This document shows, piece by piece, positions 21,780 to 34,630 of a stretch of 64,000 nucleotides of DNA (its first letter is position 1; every line of letters begins with the position of its first letter). The notes under the pieces were generated by a model. The model had not been told where the DNA came from. It searched no databases and saw nothing but the letters and a program-made list of their open reading frames with translations. Made by a program: the position numbers and the translations under genes. This DNA is from Ischnura elegans (lineage: Eukaryota > Arthropoda > Insecta > Odonata > Coenagrionidae): NCBI RefSeq assembly GCF_921293095.1, contig NC_060253.1, forward strand, positions 79,211,992 through 79,275,991. The letters run 5' to 3'.

Positions 21780-24700
21780 TAAGCACAAAAACTTCGGACA
21801 TTGTTCTCTTTAAGTTTGGACCAATATTTCTCTGTACAAAGCTTCTTCTTGAATTCCAAGAATTGTCCAAGATTTGAATGTAAAAATCGACACGAAAATC
21901 TATGGCAGTTGTTCGAGGTATTTCATCAGCTAAAGTCGATTTAATGTCTCTTTATGCCCATACTTAATGAACTGCACCTGTGATGAAGAGGGTTTCCTGG
22001 AATAATACCACGTCAGAAACGTTTCAGGTGCTTTACGGGGCCTTGTATCCTTTTTGAGCTTTTTCTTTTGTCCTTGGTGTATTTCATTCAGTCATGTATA
22101 TACCCTGGCATGCCAATTCACGGCGTAACTTCCGGCCCACTTTGTGAGTGGTTTCTTATGGACCATAAAATACCCCTCGTAGTATGTATTTTAAGTATGG
22201 AGAACGAGAGATTGTCCGTTGCATACATGTCGTTGGAGATATTTTTCTTTCTCCACGTTAATCTCCCTAGCACTTCAAAACTCGCTCATTGAGACCAGAA
22301 AAAGGGGTTCGCCTCTTCGTTAAGGACTTCCAAAGACTCCAATGTTTTTGCTTCTCGCCGAAATCGACTTATCTCGGCCATGGCGGTCAATCGGTCATTC
22401 CTGCAGGTTGTGAACCCTAATGTCGACCACGTCTCTCTGTGGCCGCCAAGTTTTTTACGTCCTAACTTGCGTTTCTTCCATCTAAGGGGGCGCGGATTAA
22501 GATGGATTATAACCGATTATTACTTCATACCGCGGAAGGTATTTAATGGTTCCTAATGATTACGTTGATGCTGAATAAAAGGGCGTTTTTGACCGAGGCG
22601 CGAGGGACCGAGCACGAAAAATCTTAATGGCGAATACGCTGCTCTTTCATTTGAATGGGATTGCCCTAAAGTGGGGCACGGTCTTCATGTTTTCCGTCCA
22701 CTAAAATTTTGGACTGTTACTAATGCAAGAGTTTTTTTTACACAGAGCAATACGGCTGTGATTTGCGTCAGGGTATCTTGATGAATTATCAAAATTAGCC
22801 ACCCTTAATGATTGGTCACGTTGCTCTCTCTCAGGGACCCGTAGTAATTTGAATCAGCGCTTGAATCTTAGTAATTAAAGTGCTGCGCAAAATTTGAATG
22901 TCAGTGTTTCGCACTCGGTCAGTCGACGTTGATCATTCAAGGAATTAACCCGGAAAATATTTATCCATTCAAGTAAATTATTTTATCGTCTCCCAAGTCT
23001 TAACTCGTATCTAACGGATGAAATTATGTAAAAATATAGAAATTTTAAAACGTTTAGCCTATGCGGAAATCATTCATACGAAAAAGGTAGAAGGAATTTC
23101 AGTTCTGCCATTTATTAGCATTAAAATTATTAAATTGACTTCGATAATTTACCTACTGTTATATATGCATCTCATTCCATCATTGCTGGAATTATAATGG
23201 TAAAATCACTATTCTGAGTTTTGATAGCGGAAATCTTTAGGCTTCATGATATTTCAGGCTTCATAAATAAAATTATCGGCGAGAAACTACTCTTAACTTT
23301 CTTGCGGCGATAGGTGTACCGTTATGCTGATTCCTAGGTTCAGAATTATAATTTATTATTTTTTACTTATTAAAATTCTGAATGATGTTTTTTTAAATGT
23401 TTTTTTTATTTGTATTAGGTCTAGAAGTTACATTCTTTTTCAAAGATTTCATTGTGCACGGGCAAAGGTATGAAGAGATAACCCAATTTATTTCGATTTT
23501 GTAGAATTATTTTGCTACCACCGTTCTTCACACTCTTATCTATTTCCCTCTTCAGATTATGCTACTTCATATTGGGAGATATTCCACAGTTACGTGAATG
23601 ATGTTTCGTGCGTCCAACTCATTTGGGACACAACCCGAACCGTTGTTTGCTGAAATGTTCAGATAGCGAATAATTGCTATCAATGCAAGGGCAGTTTCTT
23701 TTTACATCTGATCCAACGCGATAAAGGATATGTGATTATACGCTGGTTCCATCGGATAAATACCTTCATCATCAAATTGGAAACTCGCCTATGCAGTGAG
23801 TTTTCACCCCCTGCCTCTCTCCGACTCTGCGTTCTGAAATTAAGGTGGAGAAAATGAATGGTCGACAGATGTCGTGTGGTCGTTTTATCTCGGCATCTTG
23901 GGTAGGTATCTTTTCCGTCGCAACGAGGGAACGTGATTTGGTTGCTGCCAATCATATATTTACCGTTTTCTGCGTGCCGGGCCTGACCCGATAGATAACC
24001 TCCCTCATCTGGACTGGACTTCCTGACATCCTTGGCACGGCTCCCAAGGGGAGCTGACACCATCATCCCGTGTGTAGTTCGTTTTTAAATCACGCTCATG
24101 CAAGAGCTCACGCAAGGGGGTCATTAATAGCGCGTTAAACGCAGTCACTCTTTTTAAGAACTGCTCAGGGGGATGTTTTTTTCCAACCCCCGCTAATACT
24201 CACCTCGGTCAAGGGAGAAGCATGGGGCTCCTCCTTGCATTTAGCCTCTACAGGGCGATTTTCCCCGAGTTCACCTCTGCGTTTATTGGCACTGTTCAAC
24301 CTTGAAATCTGTCATAGGTTTTTGTACCGCAAATGATGAGCTTTAGTTTGTGCCCTTCTTCTTCGTCTAGGCATCACTTAGTAGCTTCAAGTTGGTCGTA
24401 ATCTTATATTTGCCATCGTCATTGACATTACTAATTCCATTAGGGGGAGGGGAATATAGAACTTCAACGAAAAATTCTGGCGTAATATAAACATATTTTT
24501 TTCAGATCGTGTAAACTGCCACTCCTTCAAAAACTTTGTGATGCCGTATGATTTATTATGCCTCCATCCAACATCTGGAAAGAAAGGATAGGGTATTGCT
24601 TCTTAGTAGTCATGGTATAGCATGGTATGCTATCTTCTTTACTCGTGAAATATGAAAAAAGTGTCATTCCCTACCACAATTTAAAATAATTATTTTCTGA

Positions 24701-25390
24701 GAGTACAAAATTGACTCATTCATACGGGATAAACATAAAAAATTCATTGTTTAAATCCAACTCTCTATGGGGAATTCACATGCTTTCCCTGTGTGTAGGT
24801 AATTCTCAATTTTAAGTAATACGTTGACTACTTATTGTTTAAATTATTATTTTTATTTACCCTTGCAGTTTGTGTTTCTAAAAATGTATCTTCTGCAAGC
24901 TCAACATTAATCTATGTAAGGCTGTCAACTATAGACTTTATTATGTAAAGGCATAGGTTAGCAGTGCAGTATGACAGTTCACAGTGAGAAATAGACTGAA
25001 TTGGAGTACAGTTGACTCAAGAAAAATATATTTTCCGCTGACAACCCATAATTAATAGTTTGTAATCCTAGTAAAGAAGTCCAGTTATCTATCCAATATA
25101 GGTGGGCTTCGGGAAACTATTGATATCTATAACGCTCGTCAATGAACACACCTACATCTGCTATTATCACCGAACACTATACATCTGCATAGGGTGAATT
25201 ACATTTCCCTTCGGTTTCTTTATTAGAGCGATTTCTATCCGTGAAGTTTTTATGGGTTTAACTATCACTCCAACGGATTGGTATTTTAACGCTTCTTTGG
25301 GCGGTTTGGGGTTAACTGGATGCATCTTGGCCGCAGTCGTCATCAGGCTGAGATAAAGGCATAGATTAGTGCATCGGATAGTATTCTAAA
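21780..25390. other. Non-coding stretch with a GC-richer core at 22080-22900
   Basis: No convincing gene. The core at 22290-22720 is balanced in composition with many CG words and contains closely spaced homeodomain-type sites (GGATTA at 22493 and 22504, CCGATTATTA at 22512). A 128-residue minus-strand frame at 23680-24066 is not low-complexity but has no motif I recognise. It is the best of the weak coding candidates. The rest is AT-rich. Confidence 0.35.
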
Positions 25391-25399
25391 GAGAAGTCG

Positions 25400-26490
25400 G
25401 CTTCACTTTGAGAAAGGAACTTGGTTTTGGTCATGACCGAGCGTCGAGAATCGACTCTAAGTACTTGTTTTACTCGCTCCGAGAGCAAAACGGCTGCAAA
25501 GGTAAAAAAAAAAGAGCCTCTCCCTCCTTCAGCACGAGGCAGTATCTCAATTTATGGGTGACTCAACGCATTGCCTTTTCTTCTTCCCTTTTCTTCTCAT
25601 CTCATTTTCCCCGAAGGTAAGCCCTATCCTCTTGACGTACCCGATCGCCTATTTTCCATTCTTCCCCTTTTTCGAACTGCAGTTTTTAATTCTTGCTCTC
25701 TCGATCGATGTGAGAGTCGTTCATTTTTTCATTCCTCGAAGGCGGCGGAAAATTTCACTCAAAGGGATTATTTAAAAAGTATTTTCCTCGCTTTTTTTTT
25801 GAAATACCTCACCTCTCTCCCTCATTCCGTGCTTGCTTCCCTTTGCGTTGGAATTACCACCTACGTACGGTACGTATTTATGAACGGTTCGAGGGAGCAA
25901 CACAGTGCAAAATCATGTTGTTAATTCTTTTGTTTTCCTTTTTTTTTGTCCCATCAACCCCTCTCTGCTGCTCTCCTCACACTGCATACTCTCACTCGAG
26001 TAATTACCGAATCGGGGGAGAGTAGAGGGAGAGAGATATAAGGGGGGTTAAAAAACCTTCACGAGGGGGGAAAGCGCGCGCACGCTTGCCGGCGCTCGTT
26101 TGTTTTAAACCTGCTTTCGCAGTCGGCCGCCCCGGCGGTGCTGCCTTTGTGAAAATCTCTTCTACCTCCCCGCCAACCCCCCTATGCTTTTTTACGAAGT
26201 CTTCTCCACCTCGCCTGTGACTGCGTCATACTCTTCTCCTGATATTTAAAACCCTATTTAACCGGCTTGACCTCTCACTTGCATCTCCTCTGTTCCCTCT
26301 CTCTCTATCTCTTTCCCTCGCGCGCGGTCTTCCTCCCCAAACCATTCTCCTTCTCCTTTCCTCGCTTCGACCATCCAATTCATACGCTCGCCTTCCATAA
26401 TCCCCTTTCTACCTCATTCCTGTTTTATTTTCTTTTTAATTATGGCCTCGCGTGCGTCCTTTGTCGAGTGGGGTACTTCGCTTTCACGCG
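25400..26490. other. Large CpG- and pyrimidine-rich islet
   Basis: About 1.1 kb of mainly C/T-rich plus strand with a CpG-dense centre (GGAAAGCGCGCGCACGCTTG at about 26069, GGCCGCCCCGGCGGTGC at about 26124). It also holds GAGAGATATAAGGGGGG at about 26030, a TATA-like word, and CTCTCTCTCT at about 26298. The open frames of up to 125 residues are rich in F, L, S and P and typical of pyrimidine tracts. This is among the best promoter-like candidates in the window by composition. Confidence 0.4.
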
Positions 26491-26499
26491 TGGAAGAGA

Positions 26500-29160
26500 G
26501 TTGTTTCTGAATTTTATTGCGAGCAGGCAATTAGAAATTTCATCCGTGTACGTCCAATGTATGTTTCGGATCGTTTTCCTGTTCCACGTCCTCATCGATC
26601 TTCTCCTTTTAATCCTTTTTTGTATTTTATTTAAGCTTTTGTGAAGATTGCATTTTTCCGCAGTAGGTATTGAACGCTCGCATTATCTATTACGCTCGCA
26701 TTTCAGTAAATCGAATTGTATTAATGGGAAAGTTTAGAGAATGCTAAACATTTTTCGGCGTAGTTAGAGAGCTGATAAATAAGATCTGTTTATAAATCAA
26801 TATAGACTGGCATTTTATATTCATAGACATTATTTACATTTTTTGTTGTCATTTTCCACGGTTGTATCGAAGCACGGCATTCAATTTGCGAAGAAATAAT
26901 TATAGAAATAGTTTTTTTAAGGTTATTATTTACAAATTGCTTTAATAACTGTGGAGAACTCAAAATTAATACTTGGTTTTCATTAATTTCAGTTTAATTT
27001 ATTTCAATGCCGTGAGTGGCTACTGAAATGGAAAGTTAACAGTAATTACTTATATCATTTACTAATTTCGCCATTTCAGCATAATGATTGTGTTCAATCA
27101 GCGAAAGTCATTATAGTCTGCTGATTCGTCGGCCTCTTTGCATTTTTAGTTTTCCACGAAATGCTGTTTTGCGAGGTTGTTTCATTTCGTCAGAAACCTA
27201 TTGTCCTTTCCCTTCTAATATGCGTTTTGAGGCTTTAGAATCGATATTTCTAAGCCAATGCAACTAACAATATGTTTTCTACACTCAGTTTTCCGACGTG
27301 GACAGTCAGATCCTGGTTTCTTACCAACAAAGAGTGATCCTCGTTGTGATGGTATAGCATTTTTAAAATGTCATTCTGATAGATGAGAACTGTTAAAAAA
27401 TATTTTTTAACCTTTTTCTACATTGCTCGAATATTCCTCAAAGTTCATTCACCTATGGTTGAGTTAACCTATTTTTTCCGCACCTTTGTGAGTAATGCCA
27501 TTGATAGGAAGTTGTAATTATCCCAAGCAGCTTGTGTGGAAGTGAAGCGATTGATGGCGCAGTGGAGATTGAAAAGCCGAGGACAGTTAGGAATGGTACA
27601 AAGCGGGAGCTATTTCTTCCAAGGCTTGGCCTTCAAATCCTGCGTGTACTGTTCTCTATTTGGAGCCGCAAACGAACGGCCTCAGACACAAGATTGTTTC
27701 ACGGTTCGCTCCTTGTTGGTGACCGTCGAGGACTGATTTCTCTCCTTCAAGATTTCACCAAGAAAGTGATAGGAAGGAAGAAAGTATAGCTTGGCGAGGA
27801 AAAAATTAAAAAGATTCCCTGAAGCTCTAAAATGCACCGGAATATATTCACACACAGAGGCACTGAAGGGTTTTGCACTAAATCGCATTTAAATTATTGC
27901 TGCTTTCATCGTTTAATGATGATAAAGAAAATGATCAAGATAATAAACGGCTTAAAATATACGGCTCAAGAAATAAAATATTTTGGAATTTACTTTACTA
28001 AAGTATTTTTAAGATTTTTAATACTGTCTGAATATAAAAACTAGTTTCACATAAGTTCAATCCATGTCGTCTTAAATAATAAATGCTGGAAACAGCAATT
28101 TATTTCATCGGATTTAAGTGAATTATTGTGGAAGATATGAAGGAATTTGATTGGTTTACTCGAGGTTATAATTTTCTCTCCACGATGGAGAATTGGAGTG
28201 CATGCCAAGCATTAAAACATTTTACAATCCTTTGAACTTTGACACTTAGGCTATTGGAGGATTGCATTTTAGGAGCACTCATTGTTTTACTATTTTATCG
28301 CACCGGATTTCGGGTATAATTTATGTATTTTGGAAAATATATCCTTTTAACTCCATGGGCTAAGTTTTAGATTCAAGCATAATTTGGAGTATCATAGTGG
28401 TTGATTGATTGCGTTATCCCTGACAATACCTATTCAGCAATGCTGCATAGATTATTGTCTATGTATCGTAAAATGGAAGGAAAAATAGTTTTCACGTATA
28501 TTATAATAATTGATAACGTCTATATGTATGAATGTTAAAAATTCAATGGACTAATTGGTCTGGTATCGGCAAATAGACTATAAATTAAAATGACTATAAA
28601 ACTAAGTTCTTTGTTGAAAATTTTCCTAAATACCTACCACAAAAATTTAAGTTTTGTTTGAAGTACTTTTTTTCCTATGCAGTAAGGTAAAATGTACATA
28701 ACGGTTCATAATCAACATTTTTGTAGAGGGAAAATTTATTAGCGAGTGACCTTCTAGAAAAGAATGTAGGTATCTGCATTTTTTTAAATTTTGGATTGGA
28801 ATTACGTAATCTTAGTTCATAGATTTTTGGTTTTCGTTCGAAATGATTTTACTAATCGTTTATCTGTCGAAATAAAGAAATAGCTTAACTCTATTTTAAT
28901 TTATTCATAACATTTAGTACAAATCGCAAAAATGTGTACTGTATATTATAAGTAAAATTTTGCTAAAATATGATTATAATCAGATGAGAAATAAAAGTAA
29001 AATCATTAACTAGCTACTTCTTAGAAATAAATATCGACTTTTCTGGGGTGTAAGGGCGTTTTATCTTCCTAATGGTTGGTACGTTTTACTTAGTTAAACA
29101 CCGTTACGTGAAAAATCAAGATATGGTTTGAATATGGCTCTCCATTCTCTAGTTAATTAC
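26500..29160. other. AT-rich non-coding stretch
   Basis: No gene supported. A mixed-composition piece at 27525-27790 has overlapping 85- and 66-residue frames without recognisable domains. Confidence 0.45.
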
Positions 29161-29169
29161 TCGGGGAAA

Positions 29170-29830
29170 AATGAATCCAATTCGTAGCAATCACTTTGAC
29201 AGATTTTGCTTTTTAATCCTCTCGAATATAATTCACGGGATCAGAACCTCAGGCCCGCGCTCTGTTGAAAGAATAACTGAGAGTTAATTAGCAAAATATC
29301 TTCCCCTCTAGTTTCGCTCATCGACTTGATCAGGTGCCGAAATGTGTTCCCAGAAACGTATTTTTCGTTAATCTTCACCCTCAAATGGGATTATTGACCC
29401 TATAATACGGTATTTGTCTCAGGTGTTCTCTCTGCTTTGTTAAGCCGTAATTCTTTGGGCACAATGGATCGTAAGACCTTTTTCGAATATAAAGCGAGTG
29501 GAAATCAAGTTAATGATCCAGATTTTTTATGCTCCGGCAAATGAAAACATTCCCTGTTGAAGCGATTACAAACAGGAACACAATAATAGCGTCATTTTGG
29601 AAGAACCAAATTAATGGAATTTTAAGCCTGGAGGATTATAATTTCCAAAGAGTTAAGATGATGAAAAAACGCGCTCTCGATTTTTGAAATATTTCACGAA
29701 GGCGTAATTTGCTCTGCTGGAGATTATTTCCAGTTGCCATTCGGATTGAATATTATTTATGACGCATTAGGAACTCAACTTTGTTAATTAAGGAGCAGGT
29801 TTTCCGTGTAAATTCAAGTACAAACATACC
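29170..29830. other. Balanced-composition non-coding block, possible conserved element
   Basis: Unlike its flanks this block has few homopolymer runs and mixed base content (for example TTCACGGGATCAGAACCTCA at about 29232). It contains GTTAATTAGC, a homeodomain-type site, at about 29283. There is no open frame. This texture resembles conserved non-coding DNA, but conservation cannot be seen from one sequence. Confidence 0.2.
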
Positions 29831-29839
29831 TACTTATAA

Positions 29840-31640
29840 ATCCTGCTATTATTTTCTGGATTTTTAGCTCATTTTCTCTCGATGAATTTTTGAGATTATT
29901 CTATCTGATCCCCTCAGATGTTGTTGTATTTACAAAGATTATTTGTGTGAATCCATTGAAATATTTACTAAAACTTCTCTCTTGTCTTTTCAGGTAATTA
30001 ATTTTGGTGCTCGTCTAATCCCCGTCATGCTTTGGCCTTTATGGTATGTGGAAACATTATTGCTGTCCTGTATTTGCACATTTGATTATTTCAATGTGAT
30101 ATAAGTAGGAAAATTAACTCTTTGTTTGATATTCTGTTAACTTGAAAGCATATTCTACAACTCTTTACACATATTTTCATTATGTGTTTTATTGAAAGGG
30201 ATAATAATATTGGCTCTGCTATGGAATGCTTTGGAAAAAAATTTATTGTAAATTAGGCAATAATTGTCAAATTTTGCGGATGCCAAAGCTCTCCCTCTCT
30301 ATACTTTGAAGTGTAATAGCGACTGATTTCTTGCTCTATTCCTACCAATATTTGGTCAGCAATGTTCTAGATTTTTTTCTATTTATCGTCGCATTGTAAA
30401 TATAGTCTTCATGTATATGTAATCATTACATTGTGTAAGTTTTTTCGAAGGAGTATTCCCATGCATTGAGATGAAGTATATGTTACAGTTTATAGCCTTT
30501 TAACTCAGCTCAACTAGTTTTAGCCTAGATCGGTGATTTCACCTTTGGTGAATTTAGGCTTTATTTTTCACATTACGTTCTTGATTTTCGTTGGGCCCAT
30601 CAAAAATTATTCTTTCTCCTACTCACCCATCTCAGTTCTAATGTTACCAATTAAAATCCGGAGCCACTGTTCCCTATGCATTCCTCTTCCTCTGCTCAAA
30701 GTCTCAACGTGTGCCATCATCAGTATGCTAACCGGGCGATCGCGTTGCACCAGTATCGCATAAAGCCTCGCCGAGGAAGAATCGAAAGCCCAAAAACGAA
30801 TGTGAGGCATGAATCACCATCCAATGACCCATTACCACGACTCCTTTGATTGTGCTTGTAGTTAGGGAATGAAGTGACTCTAAATAAGGGAGCGGGAGCA
30901 CATTTTTTCAGTTCAATTTTTTTGTGGCATTCTTGTATTGTGAGAAAAATCATTGTCGGTTGTTATCCATTTCAAGCAAAGGGAAGACTACATCACCAAA
31001 TTGGTTGGAAAATTACTGAATTTCCGCCCCCCCCTGTCCTGCCCCTGCAGTTTGTCTGCTGGACAAATCCTTGTACGTTTTCTGCGTTCAATATCCACTT
31101 CTCCTTACTTATCCATACAAATCAATCTCTGAACTCATTTATATTCATGCAGCAATCCGATTTGTACCGGCTGTCACAAAGGTGGAATTTCGGTAATTTG
31201 TGGAATGCAGAATAATGAAACAGGATAGGTCCCACGGGAAAATAAGTAATTTTAATTCATTCAGCGAAATTGTTCGCATTTTATGTGCAGTTACTTGTGG
31301 CACATACTGCTTGATTGCTGGAAATTCCCACTGTTCTTTATTGGCGAGAGAAATGGTAAATTTGTCCATATGTTTTTCATCATTGAGTGTTCGATCTGGA
31401 ATGATATTTTCATTAACAATAAATAAACTTTCTTTTAATTAATGAGATTTTATGTTCCGACAACATTTGAAATAATCCAACAATTTTAATTTTTTAAATT
31501 CCACGCTTTTCCAACTCTAATTCTATGACTAAATTTATATAAAAAATTAGATTTATCAAACCTGTGAACTTATGCATTGAGGTAAGAAATTTTATCTTTC
31601 ATGGTAACTGAGGTCAAAGTGCTGAGGTAACTTAGGTCAA
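29840..31640. other. AT-rich non-coding stretch
   Basis: No gene supported. A C-run (CCGCCCCCCCCTGTCCTGCC at about 31024) is the only notable feature. Confidence 0.45.
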
Positions 31641-31642
31641 TT

Positions 31643-31742
31643 TAGCCAAGTGTTGGCGGCGGGGTAAAGCCCTCGCCTGCCACACAAGGAATCGCGGGTT
31701 TGAGTCTCTTTTGGGTAGGTTGCCAAAACAAAAAAACAAAAA
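31643..31742 (+). mobile_element. SINE, tRNA-Gly-like head, short copy
   Basis: GTTGGCGGCGGGGTAAAGCC is followed by CTCGCCTGCCACACAAGG. The CTCGCCTGCCA string is identical to the anticodon arm of common tRNA-Gly(GCC). A weakened B box GCGGGTTTGAGTCTC follows, then an A-rich tail (CAAAACAAAAAAACAAAAA). It directly abuts the 3' end of the minus-strand RTE fragment. Confidence 0.82.
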
Positions 31743-31749
31743 TTGTGTA

Positions 31750-32302
31750 ACGCAGCTCTCCATTTAACTCTTCTTTCAGTTAACCTGCCCGAATTTACTT
31801 AATTCTTTTATATCCCTAATAACTTACCCTAAACAAATAATTCCTTCCTTTCTTTGCGATGCTTTGACTCTCGTCCGCTTGTTCTTCGGTGATTATCTTC
31901 ATGGGACCATCATGCCCCATGGTGTAGCCAATCGTATTGCACCGTCCACTTTTTTGGGTATTCGGCGGAATAATATCTGCTCATATATTCATCTTGGCAC
32001 TTCCTCAATGGTCACATGTTAGACCTCCATCATTCTCCTATGGTAAAACACTTCAAATCCTTTAACTCTTGACTACTTTGCTGCTATCAAGGTCCAATCC
32101 TCGCTTCCGTTGAAAAACATGCTCCAAATATATAGCATCAGATCAATTGTTTACCTACTTCTATGCTTGTATTCTCAGCTGCAAGAAGATTATCCTTTGT
32201 GTAAAAAGCCCCCTTCGCATGCGCTATTTTACTGCCTATTTTTTTGCTTTCTCCATCGTTGGTAACTCGGCTACCTAGATAACAAAACTCTCCCTCTTTA
32301 AT
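31750..32302 (-). mobile_element. RTE-like retrotransposon fragment, longest copy
   Basis: Minus strand, in several frames: EGEFCYLGSRVTNDGESKK, IGSKIAHAKGAFYTKDNLLA, then AENTSIEVGKQLI. Further along come HHGA-WSHED and RRVKWRAALHN at the 3' end near 31752. YLGSRVTNDG and the AKGAFYTK block are conserved downstream of the reverse transcriptase catalytic domain in insect RTE-like elements. Stops and frameshifts are numerous. Confidence 0.85.
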
Positions 32303-32309
32303 GAAAAAA

Positions 32310-33100
32310 ATGGAATAATTTTCAGGTTGGAGTAGTCAGGGAAGCGAGTTGCTCGAAGTAAAATACTTTGACAAGTATGGAAAGGACAATGGCATGATAT
32401 AATCTGAAAATTGATAAAAAGAAAAATAAATTACCAGATTCAGCAAAAGGGAGGAGGGTAGGCGTAGGATAAGCATTTAACCAGGAAAAAAGCTTAATGT
32501 TAATTGCCCAAAGTTTTGGTAATTATCATTACAAGGATAAAATAGTCGGACGTTGACAGGAAATGCCAATCTTGAGAATGAATTGAGGCGATCGGAAAGA
32601 TGACGGATAGCGTGAAATGGAGAATATATGTATGGTGGTTTTATGCATTCTGCGCTGCATAGATGTGGCTGCATTTAAGAACGGGGGAGAGGGGGGGGTT
32701 GGAGAGGTGGAAATGCCCCCTCCCAGCTGCTTTTGGAGTCGCCTTGTGACTCAACGAGTAGCGGGATGCTAAGACCGGTCGTCCCTTATGTATTGATTGA
32801 TTGATTAATGCCCGGCTGAGGACGGAGTGGAAGGAAGTTAGGGAGGAAGAATTTTCCTCCAAATGCGGTGGCGGCGGCAGTTAACTCCGTGGCTGAGGGG
32901 CTGGCTGTATGACGACAGAGATGACCGGTAAAGGGGGTTAGCATGAGACCGGTGGAGTCTGGGCAGTGAAGGAAAAGTAGTGAAGCACGGTTGAGAGAAT
33001 AGAACGTAAAGCGTAGAAAGACTACTTTGTGTAAAGAGTGTGAAACTTAAGGGCCGAGGATAATCGAAGCTAATAAACCACGCTACTGTATTCAACAGCT
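32310..33100. other. G/A-rich islet
   Basis: The plus strand is G/A-rich between 32580 and 33070, with GGGGGAGAGGGGGGGGTTGG at about 32683 and GGTGGCGGCGGCAG at about 32867. GAGAATATATGTATGG lies at about 32619. Minus-strand frames of 65-85 residues arise from the pyrimidine-rich complement. Confidence 0.35.
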
Positions 33101-33104
33101 CTTT

Positions 33105-34620
33105 ACTAAGTTGTATATTGTATGCAAATCATTTAAACCCCTTTCTTATATTAATTGAGGTATTTTAATAGTTTTCAAAACAAAAGATAGCGTTATATTT
33201 ACTTCGAAAAATTAAGCACTGGCATTTTTCACTATTGGGAAATTTCACGTTAAAGGGTGATTTGATAATACCTCAATTTATACTTGAACCAAGGTTTCTG
33301 TAGTGATGGTGTGGGTGGGGGCGTATGGATTAAGGGTGTGAATGCATGTGTTTCGTTTTTTTTTCCCGCGCCATTTGACTTGTGGAACAATTTCAACAAA
33401 ATGCAAAAGATACTTCAATTATTAATTAAATAGGGTCGATAAAGTGTGTGTTTGGTAGTGAAATGTGATATATCATGGATTAGTTTCTTTTTTAATTTGA
33501 AACATTCGCCAGGAAATTTTCGGGGAAAAAGTAGCTATTTGCAAAAAATGATGTGGCAAAGAAGCAAATTTATAAGTTAACTAGTATTAGAATGAATATG
33601 GAAGAACCTAATTATTTTGCTGGCTAAGAATAATATGTAATGCTTCAGAAATACTATATTTAATTGCTTCCTCGTTTAACTTTAAAGTAGGCGTTGCACT
33701 ATTTAAATATTTCATAGATTTCCGCACACGATGAAGTTTTTAGATAGCCTATTGAAGTAAATCGGTGAAGTTTAGGCTCGGGCATAAGATTGATTCGGAA
33801 ACTAAAATCATCAAGATTTTTCTTCATATTACAATTATTATTGCACCCTGCTATTATTGTAACACGTAGTTATCGTTCCAGGATAAGCTTTTTTTTCTTT
33901 TCTGAAGGTACAAATAATTGTGGTCCTCAGTTCAGGTTTAAAAATCCTCATATGAAGATCATTTAAATATTTTACGCTTTCCGGCAAATATTGAAATTTT
34001 TTACCCAATACCTACTTGTTTTGAAAGCACGGGGAACATTTGCTATGAGAGATATTGTCTTTCTGATCCGTGAAATAACGCTACATCACCAAGCTAACTC
34101 TCTCGTTGACCCAATCGCCTCCGAGTAAAGAGATTAATATCATTTTAAAATATTTTATAACAATGCATACTTCAGAAATATACCGGTTAATATATTACGC
34201 TATCTCATATAGGTCTCAAATGAAAATAGAGGTCCTATCAATGCTATATTAGTTTTAGGCGCTACGAATCTGTAAGAACAGGAGGCGGTAGTGAACCACC
34301 CCGAAGAAATAAAACGGATCTGGCTGCGGTGGAATTAAATTTTCGCCAACATTTGATCATCTCTCGTGGTCATCCCTCATCCATCTCAGCTCTCCCAAAT
34401 CCCAACTAGTGGAGCCGTGGGAATGAGGATTAACGGCATCGCAACTCTCAATCTCACCACTACCTCTTTCCCGTTTTCTTTATCCTGGTCCAAACCACCA
34501 ACAGCTCAGACTTATTCTTATCATGAATTCTCACTCCCTACTTCTCTATTCCTTGACTTTACCTCGATTTTAAAATTATCCCGTATGAAATGCTTATAAA
34601 ATTGGTGGTTTCCGGCGATA
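33105..34620. other. AT-rich non-coding stretch
   Basis: No gene supported. 34350-34590 is somewhat C-rich and holds a 77-residue frame without a domain. Confidence 0.45.
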
Positions 34621-34630
34621 CTTTGTGAAA

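Noticed and set aside
23680..24066. 128-residue minus-strand frame as a protein gene
   Set aside because: Not low-complexity, but no motif, no splice context and no neighbour supports it; kept only as a mention.
28360..30440. Duplication between about 28.4 kb and 30.35 kb (CAGCAATG.T, TCTAT.TATCGT words)
   Set aside because: Only short AT-rich matches; not distinguishable from chance by eye.
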